59,015 nucleotides of DNA, taken from Cladosporium sp. IMV 00045 (taxonomy: Eukaryota > Ascomycota > Dothideomycetes > Cladosporiales > Cladosporiaceae). Position numbers and translations under genes: made by a program. The first letter of the stretch is position 1. Every line of letters begins with the position of its first letter. This document shows, one piece after another, positions 1 to 9,426 of the stretch. The DNA is taken from positions 1-59,015 of the forward strand of contig MSJI02000788.1 in assembly GCA_001931905.2 (NCBI GenBank), in the 5' to 3' direction. The notes beneath the pieces were generated by a model. It searched no databases and was not told the DNA's origin. It worked only from the letters and a program-made list of their open reading frames with translations.

Positions 1-285
1 GGTGACAGGATCTGTGTGTAGTCCCAACGCAGTATCGATTATGGCATTGGTATGCCGGCGGACTTTGTTCGCTGTCGGTGCTTGCCGTTGCCTTCGTCGA
101 GGCCTATGCAGTGATCTCATGCACTGCTCACAAAGTTGGGTGAACGCATTATTGCCTCCATCGCTTGCTCGTTGTATGCAGTCGTCACAGGGTACCTTGA
201 CAGAACCTCTGCGATTGCTCTCCTCACGAGGTGTTGAAGACGCAGAGGGAGGCGAAGAAAAGTTCGATTGTGGAGCTGAGGTCAT
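1..285 (-). CDS. N-terminus of an unidentified protein, cut by window edge
   Basis: On the minus strand an ATG at 285 opens a frame that stays open for 95 codons to the left edge, so only the N-terminus is visible. The first 30 residues are rich in Ser, Pro, Asn and Arg and probably disordered. Then comes CDDC, about 20 residues, then CEQC, a C-x2-C...C-x2-C spacing that could bind one zinc ion, followed by a very basic stretch (RPRRRQRQ). I do not recognise the family. The basic, cysteine-bearing start would fit a nucleic-acid-binding or zinc-knuckle protein, but this is only inference. The frame ends at an edge and has no homology support, so it could be chance. Confidence 0.4.
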   Translation of the reverse strand, partial: MTSAPQSNFSSPPSASSTPREESNRRGSVKVPCDDCIQRASDGGNNAFTQLCEQCMRSLHRPRRRQRQAPTANKVRRHTNAIIDTALGLHTDPVT

Positions 286-1484
286 TGCTTGAGTGACAAA
301 TGGAAGTAGGTTTGATAGGATGAAGGGAGACAATGTAGGCACCAATCTATGTCTTGGCCGATCAATTTCTTCCACGTCAAGACCATACAGTTCAGCATCA
401 TCTGAAGTGTTGCCTGACGGCACTGGGGGCCGCTTATATGGCACTTCCATGCCGCAGTTTCCAGACATGGTGATTGTTGGTAGGTAGACGTTTCAAGGGC
501 AAGCTTTCGCCGCATATCGCCGCAGTAACCCAAGAGGTAGTGTGCTGAAGTTGGCTTGGGTAAGCAGAGCAACGCTAAGTGTAGGAAATAGCGGCGAAGC
601 GTAGATCTTTGCTTCCACACCGTTACTGGAGCCGCCGACTTCAGCTTGCCGATCATACACCCTCAGCAATCCGTTTACCAAGACAGCGGTGGCTCGACGC
701 CAAAGCAAAGCCTCTTTCGCTGACTAGACGTTGTTTCGTGCTGAATACACCGTAAGAGATCTACATAGCGCGCAGCTGTGGTCGATTTGATTCAAGGATA
801 AGCTGGATGATTGGCTAACTTTCTATGGAAATTGAGTCGTGATTGGATAACCAGCCATGCGAGCCATGTGCCGCAGCATAGGGCTGGCGGAGTTTGCAGG
901 ACATGCATGCCTTTCCCCATCCTTCGCAGATCTTCACACGTGAGCTCGGTGAAGGCGAAGACTGTCCATCTTGTCGATCTTTATGACAATGAGGACGAAA
1001 TTAGGTTGATGTGACATTCTGTCGAGCACACCAACCATTGAAATCGCAGAAAACCCAGGAGAAGTCTCGGTCTTTGCCATTCCCATCTCATTCCACATGC
1101 AAATTGCTCCGTATGTGGCATGCAAACATAAGATGTGTTGGTCTTTGCGGAAAGTCGGCACTCAATGCAATGAAGCCAATAATCATCCTGGCCGCCTTGG
1201 TTTGACATTGACCTTGCGAACACATCTTCAATGCAGTCATCACTGGTTTGGTGGTTACTATTTCGGCGTGCTGCCTGACAGAACATGCAAGCCTGCATTC
1301 ATCCAGCCGGAGACATTCCAAAAGCGAAAGTTGCCGAGACTCTGCTTCGCAAATTCTCTGCAAGCAGGGCTCAGTTTCCGCTGATCTTCTTTCTCGTGAG
1401 AAGCCTCTTGCAAAACCAACCCTCGGGGATAGCTTGCAAAATCCGAAAGAGGTGCCTAAGCAGCCGTTCGTCGACTTTCAGTGC
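286..1484. other. Intergenic, upstream of the left-edge gene and downstream of RRP43
   Basis: About 1.2 kb with only short overlapping open frames on both strands and no recognisable protein. It should hold the 5' region of the left-edge gene and the 3' UTR of RRP43. The 124-codon minus frame at 282-656 has no recognisable family or fungal-like composition. Confidence 0.5.
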
Positions 1485-2468
1485 TCAGACGCCTTGGTCT
1501 AGCTTCTGAAGCTCCGCCCACCTTTTACTGGCGACCGCTACGCATTCATTCATGGCGTCTCTTCCAATGTGAGCACCACCATGCTTCTCAATGTTCAGAA
1601 CCTTGTCACCATCAACCACGACCGTGACTGCTTCCTTGCAGACATCTTCCTCGAAGCCGTCCGGATCAGCCAGCGTCCAGCTTTCGGCTTCTGCGCGCTG
1701 TTTCAATGGCGATTGAGTAGAAAAGACGGCGAAAGTCGTCGTGCTTGGCGAGCCATTGAGCGTAAGTTTCTGGGCTTCGTTTGCGAGTGGCGAGCAAACA
1801 ACAGCTTCGTGGTCTGCGTCCCACCAAGCCTTGGGTAGGGTCGTGTTCTTCAGAGCAGCCATGACTGCCATCCAAGCGGCATCGTAGCAGTCGCCGTCAA
1901 GAGAGATGCAGAGGATGTCGATGTAAAGGGTCCAGTAAGCCTTGACCACGGTGTTTGGTTCCTCGTCCGGGCCCATGTCTGCTGATTTCGGCTCGGTGTA
2001 AGAAATGGTAAGATCGCTGGGTTTAAGCAGACTCGACGAATGGAGAAGCGAGCCAATGCGCCAACTGAGCGATTGCGCTGAGTTAGACGGCGGGTTTCCA
2101 GGCAGGTAGGCAGGTGAGCATCCGGTGCTGAGTTCGACATTTGGTACGAGCAATCCCAAGTTTTCAATCAAGTCTTCCTCAAGGACTCCCTCGTTGGGAG
2201 GATGTGGCACCTCTGAAGCGAGCAAGATCTCGCCTCTAACGCCACAAACGACGGACGTATCTCCAAGTCGTACTACAGCACTGCCATTGCTGTGTGAAAG
2301 AGATCCGGTGTTGATCACTGGCTCTCTGAGCTCATCAGGCTTGCGTCCGCTAGGTCGAATGGGCTGTGGTTGTTTGAGGTGAGCCTGCAAGAATGGTGCC
2401 GGAGTGAGCTTTGCGAAAGTCGCACGTGGGAACGATAGTTCAGGAGTTGCACTCGCGGTGTCAGCCAT
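1485..2468 (-). CDS. RRP43: Exosome complex component RRP43 (RNase PH-like ring subunit)
   Basis: A 327-residue, intron-free protein of the RNase PH superfamily, most like the Rrp43/EXOSC8 subunit of the RNA exosome core ring. It would help process and degrade RNA 3' ends in nucleus and cytoplasm. The start is the ATG at 2468 (MADTASATPEL). An in-frame upstream extension to 2573 exists but lies in the shared promoter. The segment FLQAHLKQ...IRPSGRKPDELR followed by GSLSHSNGSAVVRLGDTSVVCGV is the hallmark N-terminal block of the family (RPDGR-like motif, then the SAxVxxGxTxVxCGV strand). The C-terminal half has the second beta-alpha sheet (DPDGFEEDVCKEAVTVVVDGD). Family knowledge says eukaryotic ring subunits are catalytically inactive. 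Divergent from the WBP11 gene. RRP42 or RRP45 is the main alternative. Confidence 0.85.
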   Translation of the reverse strand: MADTASATPELSFPRATFAKLTPAPFLQAHLKQPQPIRPSGRKPDELREPVINTGSLSHSNGSAVVRLGDTSVVCGVRGEILLASEVPHPPNEGVLEEDLIENLGLLVPNVELSTGCSPAYLPGNPPSNSAQSLSWRIGSLLHSSSLLKPSDLTISYTEPKSADMGPDEEPNTVVKAYWTLYIDILCISLDGDCYDAAWMAVMAALKNTTLPKAWWDADHEAVVCSPLANEAQKLTLNGSPSTTTFAVFSTQSPLKQRAEAESWTLADPDGFEEDVCKEAVTVVVDGDKVLNIEKHGGAHIGRDAMNECVAVASKRWAELQKLDQGV

Positions 2469-2711
2469 TGTGATATATGGCCGGTCTGTCGAACTGGTCC
2501 AGAAAATGTATCTTTTCGTTCGGGTTTCTGTCTGATACCGTCGATACATTCCTGTCTTCACCGAAAAGTCCATCGGGCTTTCTCAATGCCAAGCAAACGG
2601 CAAATGACGCGCGATCACGTGGCCTGAGGTATAACTCCAATACATGTAGCTCTCTTGAACTATGATCTCACTTTTCCCAAACAACTAATACCTCACACCA
2701 AATCCACAAGC
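2469..2711. promoter_or_regulatory. Shared 243-bp bidirectional promoter of RRP43 and WBP11-like gene
   Basis: The two start codons face away from each other with 243 bp between them, so both promoters must lie here. The stretch contains one perfect CACGTG box at 2616-2621. Both products act in nuclear RNA metabolism (exosome, splicing), so common control is plausible. Confidence 0.6.
2616..2621. promoter_or_regulatory. E-box CACGTG
   Basis: Perfect palindromic CACGTG, 91 bp upstream of the WBP11 start and 148 bp upstream of the RRP43 start. CACGTG is the binding site of bHLH factors such as Cbf1/Pho4-type proteins. Function here is inferred from position only. Confidence 0.4.
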
Positions 2712-3602
2712 ATGCCGAAAGAACGCTCCCTAAACCCCGTCGCGGCACAACACAGAGCCGACAAGCAGAAAGCGCAAGCAAAGAACAAAAAGCAAGTCCA
2801 AGCCCAGCGCAACGAGAAACTCGCCCGCCGCAACCCTGAACGACTACAAAAACAAATCGACGAACTCAAAGAGCTCGAGAGCCGCGGCGTGCTGCGACCC
2901 AAAGACAAGGAAACTCTCACACAGCTCGAGAAGGACCTGCGCGGCGTACGACGAGCTCGCGAAGCCCTAGGAGACGCTGCGCCCAAGTTCGCAGAGCAGA
3001 GAGATCATGGCGCAGGCGGCGATGTGAGGCAGGAGCAGCGCGAGCGGAGGCAGAATCTGGGCAAGCGGAGGAGAGGCGAGGAGGATGCGCATGGCAGTGA
3101 CAGCGGCGAGGAGACCGACCCGGACGTGAGGAGTATTCCCATGCCGCGAGACACACCACCGCCGATTCCTGCCCAGCCGCGCAAAGCTCATGGTCTGCCT
3201 GCGAAACCTGTGCCCGCGGCGCCGGCGCAGACTGTGTACTCTTCCGCACCGCAGCTGAGAGATTTAAAGAAGGAGGCTGTGCGGTTCATGCCTAGTGTTG
3301 TGGCAGCGCAAAAGGCACGTACGAAAGGTCAGGGTCGGCTGCTGGAGCCAGAGGAGGCAGACCGCTTGGAAAAGTCAGGTTACATGGCTGCTCAGAAAGC
3401 GGCAGAGGCTGGGGAGAAGGAGGAGCGGTTCAGGCAATTGCAACAAGAGGCTAAGGCGCCAGGACAGCATCAGGATGTTGATATGGAGGAGGAAACGCGA
3501 CGGTTTGAGCAAGAGATGGCAGAGCTGATAGGCGAGCCGCCTTCGCAAGGTGATGGGAGGAAGACCGTGCAGATGGAAGACGTTCAGGACGATGGAGATT
3601 GA
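2712..3602 (+). CDS. WBP11-like pre-mRNA splicing factor
   Basis: A 296-residue hydrophilic protein. Its first 80 or so residues form the Wbp11 domain: MPKERSLNPVAAQHRADKQK, then a long Lys/Arg/Gln-rich coiled region with LARRNPERLQKQIDELKELE and LRPKDKETLTQLEKDL. In animals WBP11/NpwBP is a spliceosome-associated protein with proline-rich WW ligands. Here the middle carries a short PPPIPAQP run and a conserved-looking VRFMPSVVAAQKA segment. The rest is Glu/Gln-rich and acidic, ending in EDVQDDGD. The start at 2712 was chosen over an in-frame ATG at 2655 because the domain begins exactly there. No intron is needed. Nuclear location is expected from the basic N-terminus. Confidence 0.75.
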   Translation: MPKERSLNPVAAQHRADKQKAQAKNKKQVQAQRNEKLARRNPERLQKQIDELKELESRGVLRPKDKETLTQLEKDLRGVRRAREALGDAAPKFAEQRDHGAGGDVRQEQRERRQNLGKRRRGEEDAHGSDSGEETDPDVRSIPMPRDTPPPIPAQPRKAHGLPAKPVPAAPAQTVYSSAPQLRDLKKEAVRFMPSVVAAQKARTKGQGRLLEPEEADRLEKSGYMAAQKAAEAGEKEERFRQLQQEAKAPGQHQDVDMEEETRRFEQEMAELIGEPPSQGDGRKTVQMEDVQDDGD

Positions 3603-3871
3603 ACAAGAACAACCTGGAGGCACCTGAAGTGACGGTGGCATCGCATATTCAGGACGCCCAGGATGAAGGAGAATTGAGTGCATTGCTGCAAGCGCATACA
3701 CAGCATGATACCCATTTGCTACATTCTTACAATCATACGGCCCCATCTCTCAGGAAACCAGCATATTACCACCGCAACAAACGATACCTCCAAACCCACG
3801 ACCAAATTATACCATGGGTATACCCAACCGCAACCAAACGAGACCCCCCAGCCCAATCCAACCCCTTCACC
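3603..3871. other. Convergent 3' regions of WBP11 and PLAC8 genes
   Basis: Spacer of 269 bp between two convergent genes; it holds both 3' UTRs and nothing else that I can see. Confidence 0.5.
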
Positions 3872-4502
3872 CTAGTAATGCTGCTGATACGGCTGCGGAG
3901 GGTAAGGCTGCTGCTGGTACGCCATACCCTGCGGATGGGCCTGATAGCCATGCTGCGGCATCAAATGGGCCTTCTCGGCACGATCCTTCATTTCCGTATT
4001 CATCTGCGCGACGCCGCAGGGCGTGCAGCAGAGGGAGACCTACAATCCCATCCATGCCCTGATCAGCAACCAGCCAATACCCAAAACAAGAACAGAATCC
4101 TCCAAAGGCGCAGATTCACTCACCATCCCATCCCGACAAACATCCCCCTCGATTCCGAAATGCTCTCTCAGCGCCGTGCGCTTCAGCATCATGGGCACCC
4201 AGTGCAGGAACATGGAGCCCGTCAGGCAGAAGAGCCAGCAGTTGGTGTCGCAGGTGTCGATTTGCTCCGTGTCGTTGGTCGGGTAGATGTCCAGACGCTG
4301 CGAGGCGCGGCCGTACAAGCAGGGCGTGCAGCACCAGGACCCCCACTGTTTTGTACAAGGTGGTTAGTGAGATGAGATGTGGTTTTGGTCTGGTGGGAGT
4401 GCGTTGTGCGTGTTGTATTTCAAGAGGGTTGGGGGAACGTACGCAAGTGCCGCAGTCGCCGCCGCAGACGCCGCTGCAAAGACCGTTCTGCCACTCGGAC
4501 AT
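3872..4502 (-). CDS. PLAC8 (DUF614) family cysteine-rich protein
   Basis: Three exons, 4502-4443, 4345-4124 and 4039-3872, join to 149 residues. Introns are 97 bp (donor GTACGT) and 84 bp (donor GTGAGT). The N-terminus WQNGLCSGVCGGDCGTC leads into WGSWCCTPCLYGRASQRLD, then a hydrophobic Trp/Cys segment (NCWLFCLTGSMFLHWVPMML) and FGIEGDVCRDGMVSLCCTPC. These are the paired Cys blocks of PLAC8 proteins, linked by the hydrophobic segment. The C-terminus is a Gln/Pro/Tyr-rich tail. Family members are plasma-membrane proteins linked to cadmium resistance and organ or cell size in plants; the role in filamentous fungi is unclear. Splicing was fixed by restoring the second CCxPC block, which is out of frame in the genomic sequence. 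Confidence 0.85.
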
Positions 4503-6250
4503 TGTTGTATGTTTTGTAGGACGGAATCGGTCTATAGCTCGACGTGGATCGTATGGAAAGATGTCGAGTATGTAAAATGTAATGCTTCTTCACACCGGGT
4601 AGCCGATAATAAAAAACGATCGTAACAAAGTAGACTCTCCAAATCCAAACAACGAAAGAACAAAGAGCCAGTAAAGCAAGGCAAGGAGTCCCCAAAGCCA
4701 ACGTTCTGGAATGCAGAACAGACAAAAAGAGCTCAAGGTAGTAGCGGAAGCTCGCTCAACTCCCCAGCCTTATAGCCCTACAAGGCGCAAGGCCCCCGTA
4801 TCCCAACCCCAAAACTCCAAGACATTCGGGTTCGGAACAACGATCCCTCGTACCAGACCAGACCGTCAGGCAGCACCGAGGCACCGCTCCTCGAGAGCCC
4901 CCTGCTCAAACGAGCTGGACGCGACGCATTATATCTCTTGGCGACTCTGCGTCGCGGATCGGTTTCTTGGCGGTGTTGGGTGAGGGTGAAGGATGGGTTG
5001 GGGGATAGGAGAGGTGCCGATCTACAGGAAGGAAGAAGGAAGGGGAGGGTATGGTGATCGAGTTTGATGAAGAAGGGCAGGGTCGTGCAGGTCAGGCCTA
5101 GAGAATGGATTGACTGTTCTGGCTTTTTGAAGGTGAAGGCGATCGCATGTTCAGGCCAAGTCAAGAGATAGGAACGAGTAGGCTACCCAGCCGGGTAGTC
5201 CGGCAGAGACGGGTCCGCTCTTCCCTCGGGATAGGCATATGTATTCTCACATGTGATAGTAACAGTATGTTGTCCCGTTGCGCTCGCATCAAACGCCATA
5301 GACGCAATTCAATACATGACGAAAACGGGAATACTGTCGAACTGTCGCTCAATTTTGTCTATGAACCCCGATTCACACTCTAGATACAACCAACCCAGTC
5401 AAACGTAGAAAGAAGGCATTCTTCGCAAACACATGTAAATCATAGCAGGTAACAATGACGGAAAGAAAAAACGAATGCATGAAGAGTAAATGTTTCTTTT
5501 TGGTGTTTCTCTTCTTCTGAACAGATGGGAAAATGAGATTGGAGAAAAACGACTCGGTCGAAAGAGAAAAAAAAGTGACGTTCTGAATATGAGAAAAAGA
5601 GAAAGCCAGACAAGAAGAAACGAGAACCAGAATCCAGCAATCAGACTGAAAGAAAAGAAAAGAATCAAAAAACAGGGTATCAAAGAAACCCCCCTCACTC
5701 CCTATCCAAAAATCAAAAAATGAAAGATTTCCCCAGAGGTGAGAGAGAAGAAGAAACCAGGACGACAAGGCAAATCTCTCGAACTCTGCAAGATAATGAT
5801 ACCTTCGTCGCCCTTCTGCTAAAAAATCAAGAAGAGAAAAAAAAATGAACTGCCACCCAGAAAGTCTTCTGTCTCCTCGATTGGGGATCTAGCCCGTGGG
5901 CTTTCATGTCCAATGTATTGTACTCCTTGTCCAATCACATCGCTCGCTCTGCGGCGCGGTCCCGTTAGAAAACGCCTCTTCTGTCCTTCGTGTGAGAAAA
6001 TAAGCACTAGTATTATGTGTCCAACATATGATTTGTGCGTGTTGTTGAATTCGCTGTTGAATAGAATCGAAAAGTAAACAAAAAAGAAAAGATTGTGATC
6101 CCGGGTGTGCGGGATCGATTTGGTAAAGGAAATGACGAAAGAACGTTGCTCGCTGTAGTTTGCTGCATCAAAAGGCATGGCGGTCCAAGCAAATTAGGTC
6201 CAGCCACTTGTCGGTACGTTAGATGTCTCAAGGTCAGGTCGACTGATCCT
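4503..6250. other. Intergenic, PLAC8 promoter and homeobox gene 3' UTR
   Basis: About 1.75 kb. The left part should be the PLAC8 promoter and leader. From 5,400 to 5,870 the plus strand is strongly purine-rich (runs of AGAAA), so the minus-strand transcript is pyrimidine/T-rich, as expected of a 3' UTR. Short Phe/Ser-rich frames there reflect composition only. No recognisable gene. Confidence 0.5.
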
Positions 6251-8431
6251 CTAGTGCTGCGGTTGGCTCAGGTTGTTGGGGTCAATGTACAGTCCCATGT
6301 TCTGCATATCCATGTCAGACGCCTGGCCAGGAGTACCTTGGCCGAGTGGGCTCTGCTGGTACATGTTCGAGTCCTCGGGGAGCTGCTGCATCGACGCTGG
6401 GCTGTGGTAGACCTTGGAGTCCTGGTAGACCATGCCGCTATCCTTTGGGCTGTTGAAGTTGAACTGCTGGTCCTGCGGCACGTGCGAAGGTGTCGAGAAA
6501 GCAATGCCGCTATCCTGGTGCATGTTCGCACCTGGCGTAGGCGACTGGAACGACATGTGATCAGGCGTCTGGTGAGGCGGGCTCTGGAACTCTTGTGCGC
6601 GGTAAGGCAGACTCATCTGGCTCTCGACGCTTGGAGGAACCTCGAAGTTGAACTGAGTGTCAGGCATGGGAGAGTTAAAGGTCTCGTCCATAGGGCTCCT
6701 AAAGGGGAGGGCCATCTGCTTGTTGAACGACTCGGAAAGGTAAAGTCCGTCGTCGCCAAACTGAGTGTTGTCACCAGGAGTACCGAAGACATCAGCGCTT
6801 TGGCTGCGGCCGAGACCGTTAAGCGGAGGTGAGTGGTCAGCAATGACAGGGTCACCACCGCTAGCCATTGAGAGAGGAGTGTTGCTGGTTCCGATCATGG
6901 CAGCCTGGTCAACGGCGAGGAAGCCGTTGTTGTACGGTGTGCTGACCTGAGGCTGGTAGGCAGCCTCGTTGGAGCCAGAGAAGTACGCAGGCGTACCAAA
7001 TTCGCTGGGAGAGTTCACCGTGGTCGCAGACATAGGACCGCCGAGGCGAACATCCATGCCGTAGGTTGCGGAAGTGTCGATGCTCAAGCCAGGGGCCGGA
7101 CCAGGAGCAAAGTTGGGCTGCTGGTTGTACTGAGGCTGGGGCGCAAAGAGTGCAGGCTCCTGAGCGGTAGGCGTAGACTGGCTCTCATGCTGGATCAGGA
7201 ATGATGGCATGGGCTGGCGGATCATAGAGAAATCAATGGCTGCAGGCACAGAGCGACTCCTCTGGCGCTTGTGGCCTCGGGGTGCAGGAGGACCCATCAG
7301 ACCAGACTGGTCGGCGAACAAGTTCATCTGGTTGTGAGGGTGGACCATGTGGTTGGGCTGGCTGGCGGGACGGTGTCCGACGGGTGAGACGGGCGCGGAG
7401 GCGACGCTGAACTGGCTAGGGTCGAAGATGTGGTGGCGGTTCTGGTACGATTCAAGGGATACGAGTTTCGCCAATTGTCCGCTAAGGACCTTTGAAGGAC
7501 CACCGAGGTGGTGGACGAAGATACGGCTAGCTTGCTGGTCCTCGGTAAAGTCGCCACACTCGTAGAAGCCACCGCTTCCTGAGCTGTCCATGTAGAACTT
7601 GGGAGGCCTGGTGAGCTCGACGATGAGACCACCAGAACGCTGGGATGCACCCTCGGCAGCAGATTGCACATCACCCTGCTCGAGAGAGATGTTCTTGATC
7701 CACGCGAAAGGGTATTCAATTTTGTAGCCAGCGGCGTCGTTGTGGATGTAGTAAGTGATGCACGCCTTTTCGGGCGAGTAGAAAATGACTAGATCCATGG
7801 TGCTTTGACCAACGCGACGCCAGGTACCGACGGAGAGTGAGCGGCAGTGAAAGTGCTGAATCACCGTCTTGTTAGATGTGGTATCGGTGTTGAGCATCAT
7901 TCCGCCGTTGCCGTAGGGGAAACCCTGGCCGGGCATGCCGACACCCATTGGCTTCGGGCCGTACGCGTGCATGGCCAGATATTGTCTCATAGAATCAGGG
8001 ATGCTGTCGCAGTCTTCGCCGCTCTCAATGCTGCGCTTAGCAATGTTCTTGATCTTTGCACGCCTGTCGATTTTGTTAGAATTAATTGTTAACAAATCAA
8101 GTGGCACACCAGCTTACCTGTTCTGGAACCAAATTTGTACAGATCTCTCGGTCATGCTGATATCCTGAGCAATGCGTTCGCGGACAAGTGCAGTCGGGGT
8201 AGGGTTTTTGTTGAATTCCACTTCAAGAGTAAGGAGCTGATCTTGGGTGGCGCGCTGACGTTTCTGGTTCTTCTGCTGCTGAGTGAGGGTGCTCTTGCGA
8301 GGCGGTCTCCTCGCCGCAGCGGCGGCCGCAGCACTGGCGGCGGCGGTGGGTGTGGAAGTGGGAGGCGGCATGCTCGTGTGCTCGTCCTGTTGCTGCTGAG
8401 GGAGCTGCGGTGCCTGCATGACGTCTGCCAT
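6251..8431 (-). CDS. Homeobox transcription factor (Pho2/Grf10-like homeodomain)
   Basis: Two exons, 8431-8118 and 8063-6251, encode 708 residues. A 54-bp intron (GTAAGC...CAG) cuts the homeodomain in its recognition helix, between WFQNR and RAKIK. The homeodomain spans about residues 47-117: a basic arm [13 protein letters not shown], helix 1/2 region [17 protein letters not shown] and helix 3 with [16 protein letters not shown]. The NPTPT loop recalls the Pho2/Grf10 group; that placement is inference. An Ala/Gln/Pro-rich leader precedes it. Downstream is a globular block around residues 160-290 ([32 protein letters not shown]) conserved-looking in style, then a very long disordered tail rich in Ser, Pro, Gln, Asn and Met, typical of an activation region. 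Target genes cannot be seen. Confidence 0.9.
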
Positions 8432-9410
8432 GTTGGGTGGTTTGGTACTACACTATTTGATTCGAGCTTTCGTGATTATCGTATGTCGATCGGCGCGTCG
8501 TGGTATGTGGCTGATCGAGCTCGGGTGTGGTTGGTATTGTCGTGTTGTGTCGTTACGAATACGTGCGGCGGCGGTAGTTGGGACCGGAGCTCAGCCGTGT
8601 GGTTGTGAAGAAGAATTGGTGGGAAGGGATGAAAGCCGTGTCGAGCACAGGCGTCCGGCGACCAGGCGGATATGTCGAAAGGTATGTATGGCTGCTACTT
8701 GGGAGCAGGGAAATAAGGTATGGTGGTATAAACGGCCGACGCGTGCAATGAGGCCGGGCCGGGTAAGGTGGGTAGTCGTGGGAGACAAAGAATGGACAGA
8801 GTTGGGGAGTGAAGCGAAGGATAGCCGGAAAGAGTGACGGCTTTTTGGGGCGAGACAATGAAAGAAAGGACAGGCAAAGCACCAGAGAGAGTGATGGTGC
8901 AGTGCACTGAGGCTCGTGAGACGACGAGAGGCGGGTGGGTGAGAGGACGTGGGAGGGTGTAGTAGTAAGCGGGAGGTGAGGTGTAGGTGTAGTCGGTCGA
9001 GGTGGTGGACGAGGAGGAGTAGATGACGGAGCAGGCAATCTCGGTTTGGCTGTGAAGGCTGAAGGACGCCAGGGGAAATCGGCAGCGAAGGGCGTCGCAG
9101 AGTCTCAGCGCTACGGTCGCTTCATGCGCACCTTAGCGCCGCCCACATCCCTGCCCGTGGTGCGTCTGTTCCTGGTCTGTGCCGGCATGGTCGTCTGTGC
9201 ATGTCGCCGTAGTCTGTTGCAGTCTGTGCAATTGGCCTATCAGCGAAGGTGGCTGTCGACTTGCACGCGACTCGCCGCCGTGTACCTGCAGCAAGCCTCC
9301 GAAGGTTGTCTAGTGCTTGGGTGGTGGGAGGAGGGAGAAGAAGTGGGTTTTGCCCTCTTCACCACTATTCGACTACTGTCTGTGTGAAAGTCCCTCCGAT
9401 GATGGAAGTA

Positions 9411-9426
9411 GTGTGTGTGTGTGTGT
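9411..9426. repeat. (GT)8 microsatellite
   Basis: Eight uninterrupted GT units in the region upstream of the homeobox gene. Confidence 0.9.

Noticed and set aside
282..656. 124-codon minus frame abutting the left-edge gene
   Set aside because: Lies in the presumed leader of that gene in another frame, with no motif or biased composition.
5373..5768. Phe/Ser-rich 131-codon minus frame that looks like membrane segments
   Set aside because: Product of a purine/pyrimidine-biased 3' UTR; FFSF-type repeats only.
6095..6832. 245-codon plus frame rich in Arg, Val and Leu
   Set aside because: Antisense to the homeobox protein tail and its 3' region; no domain.
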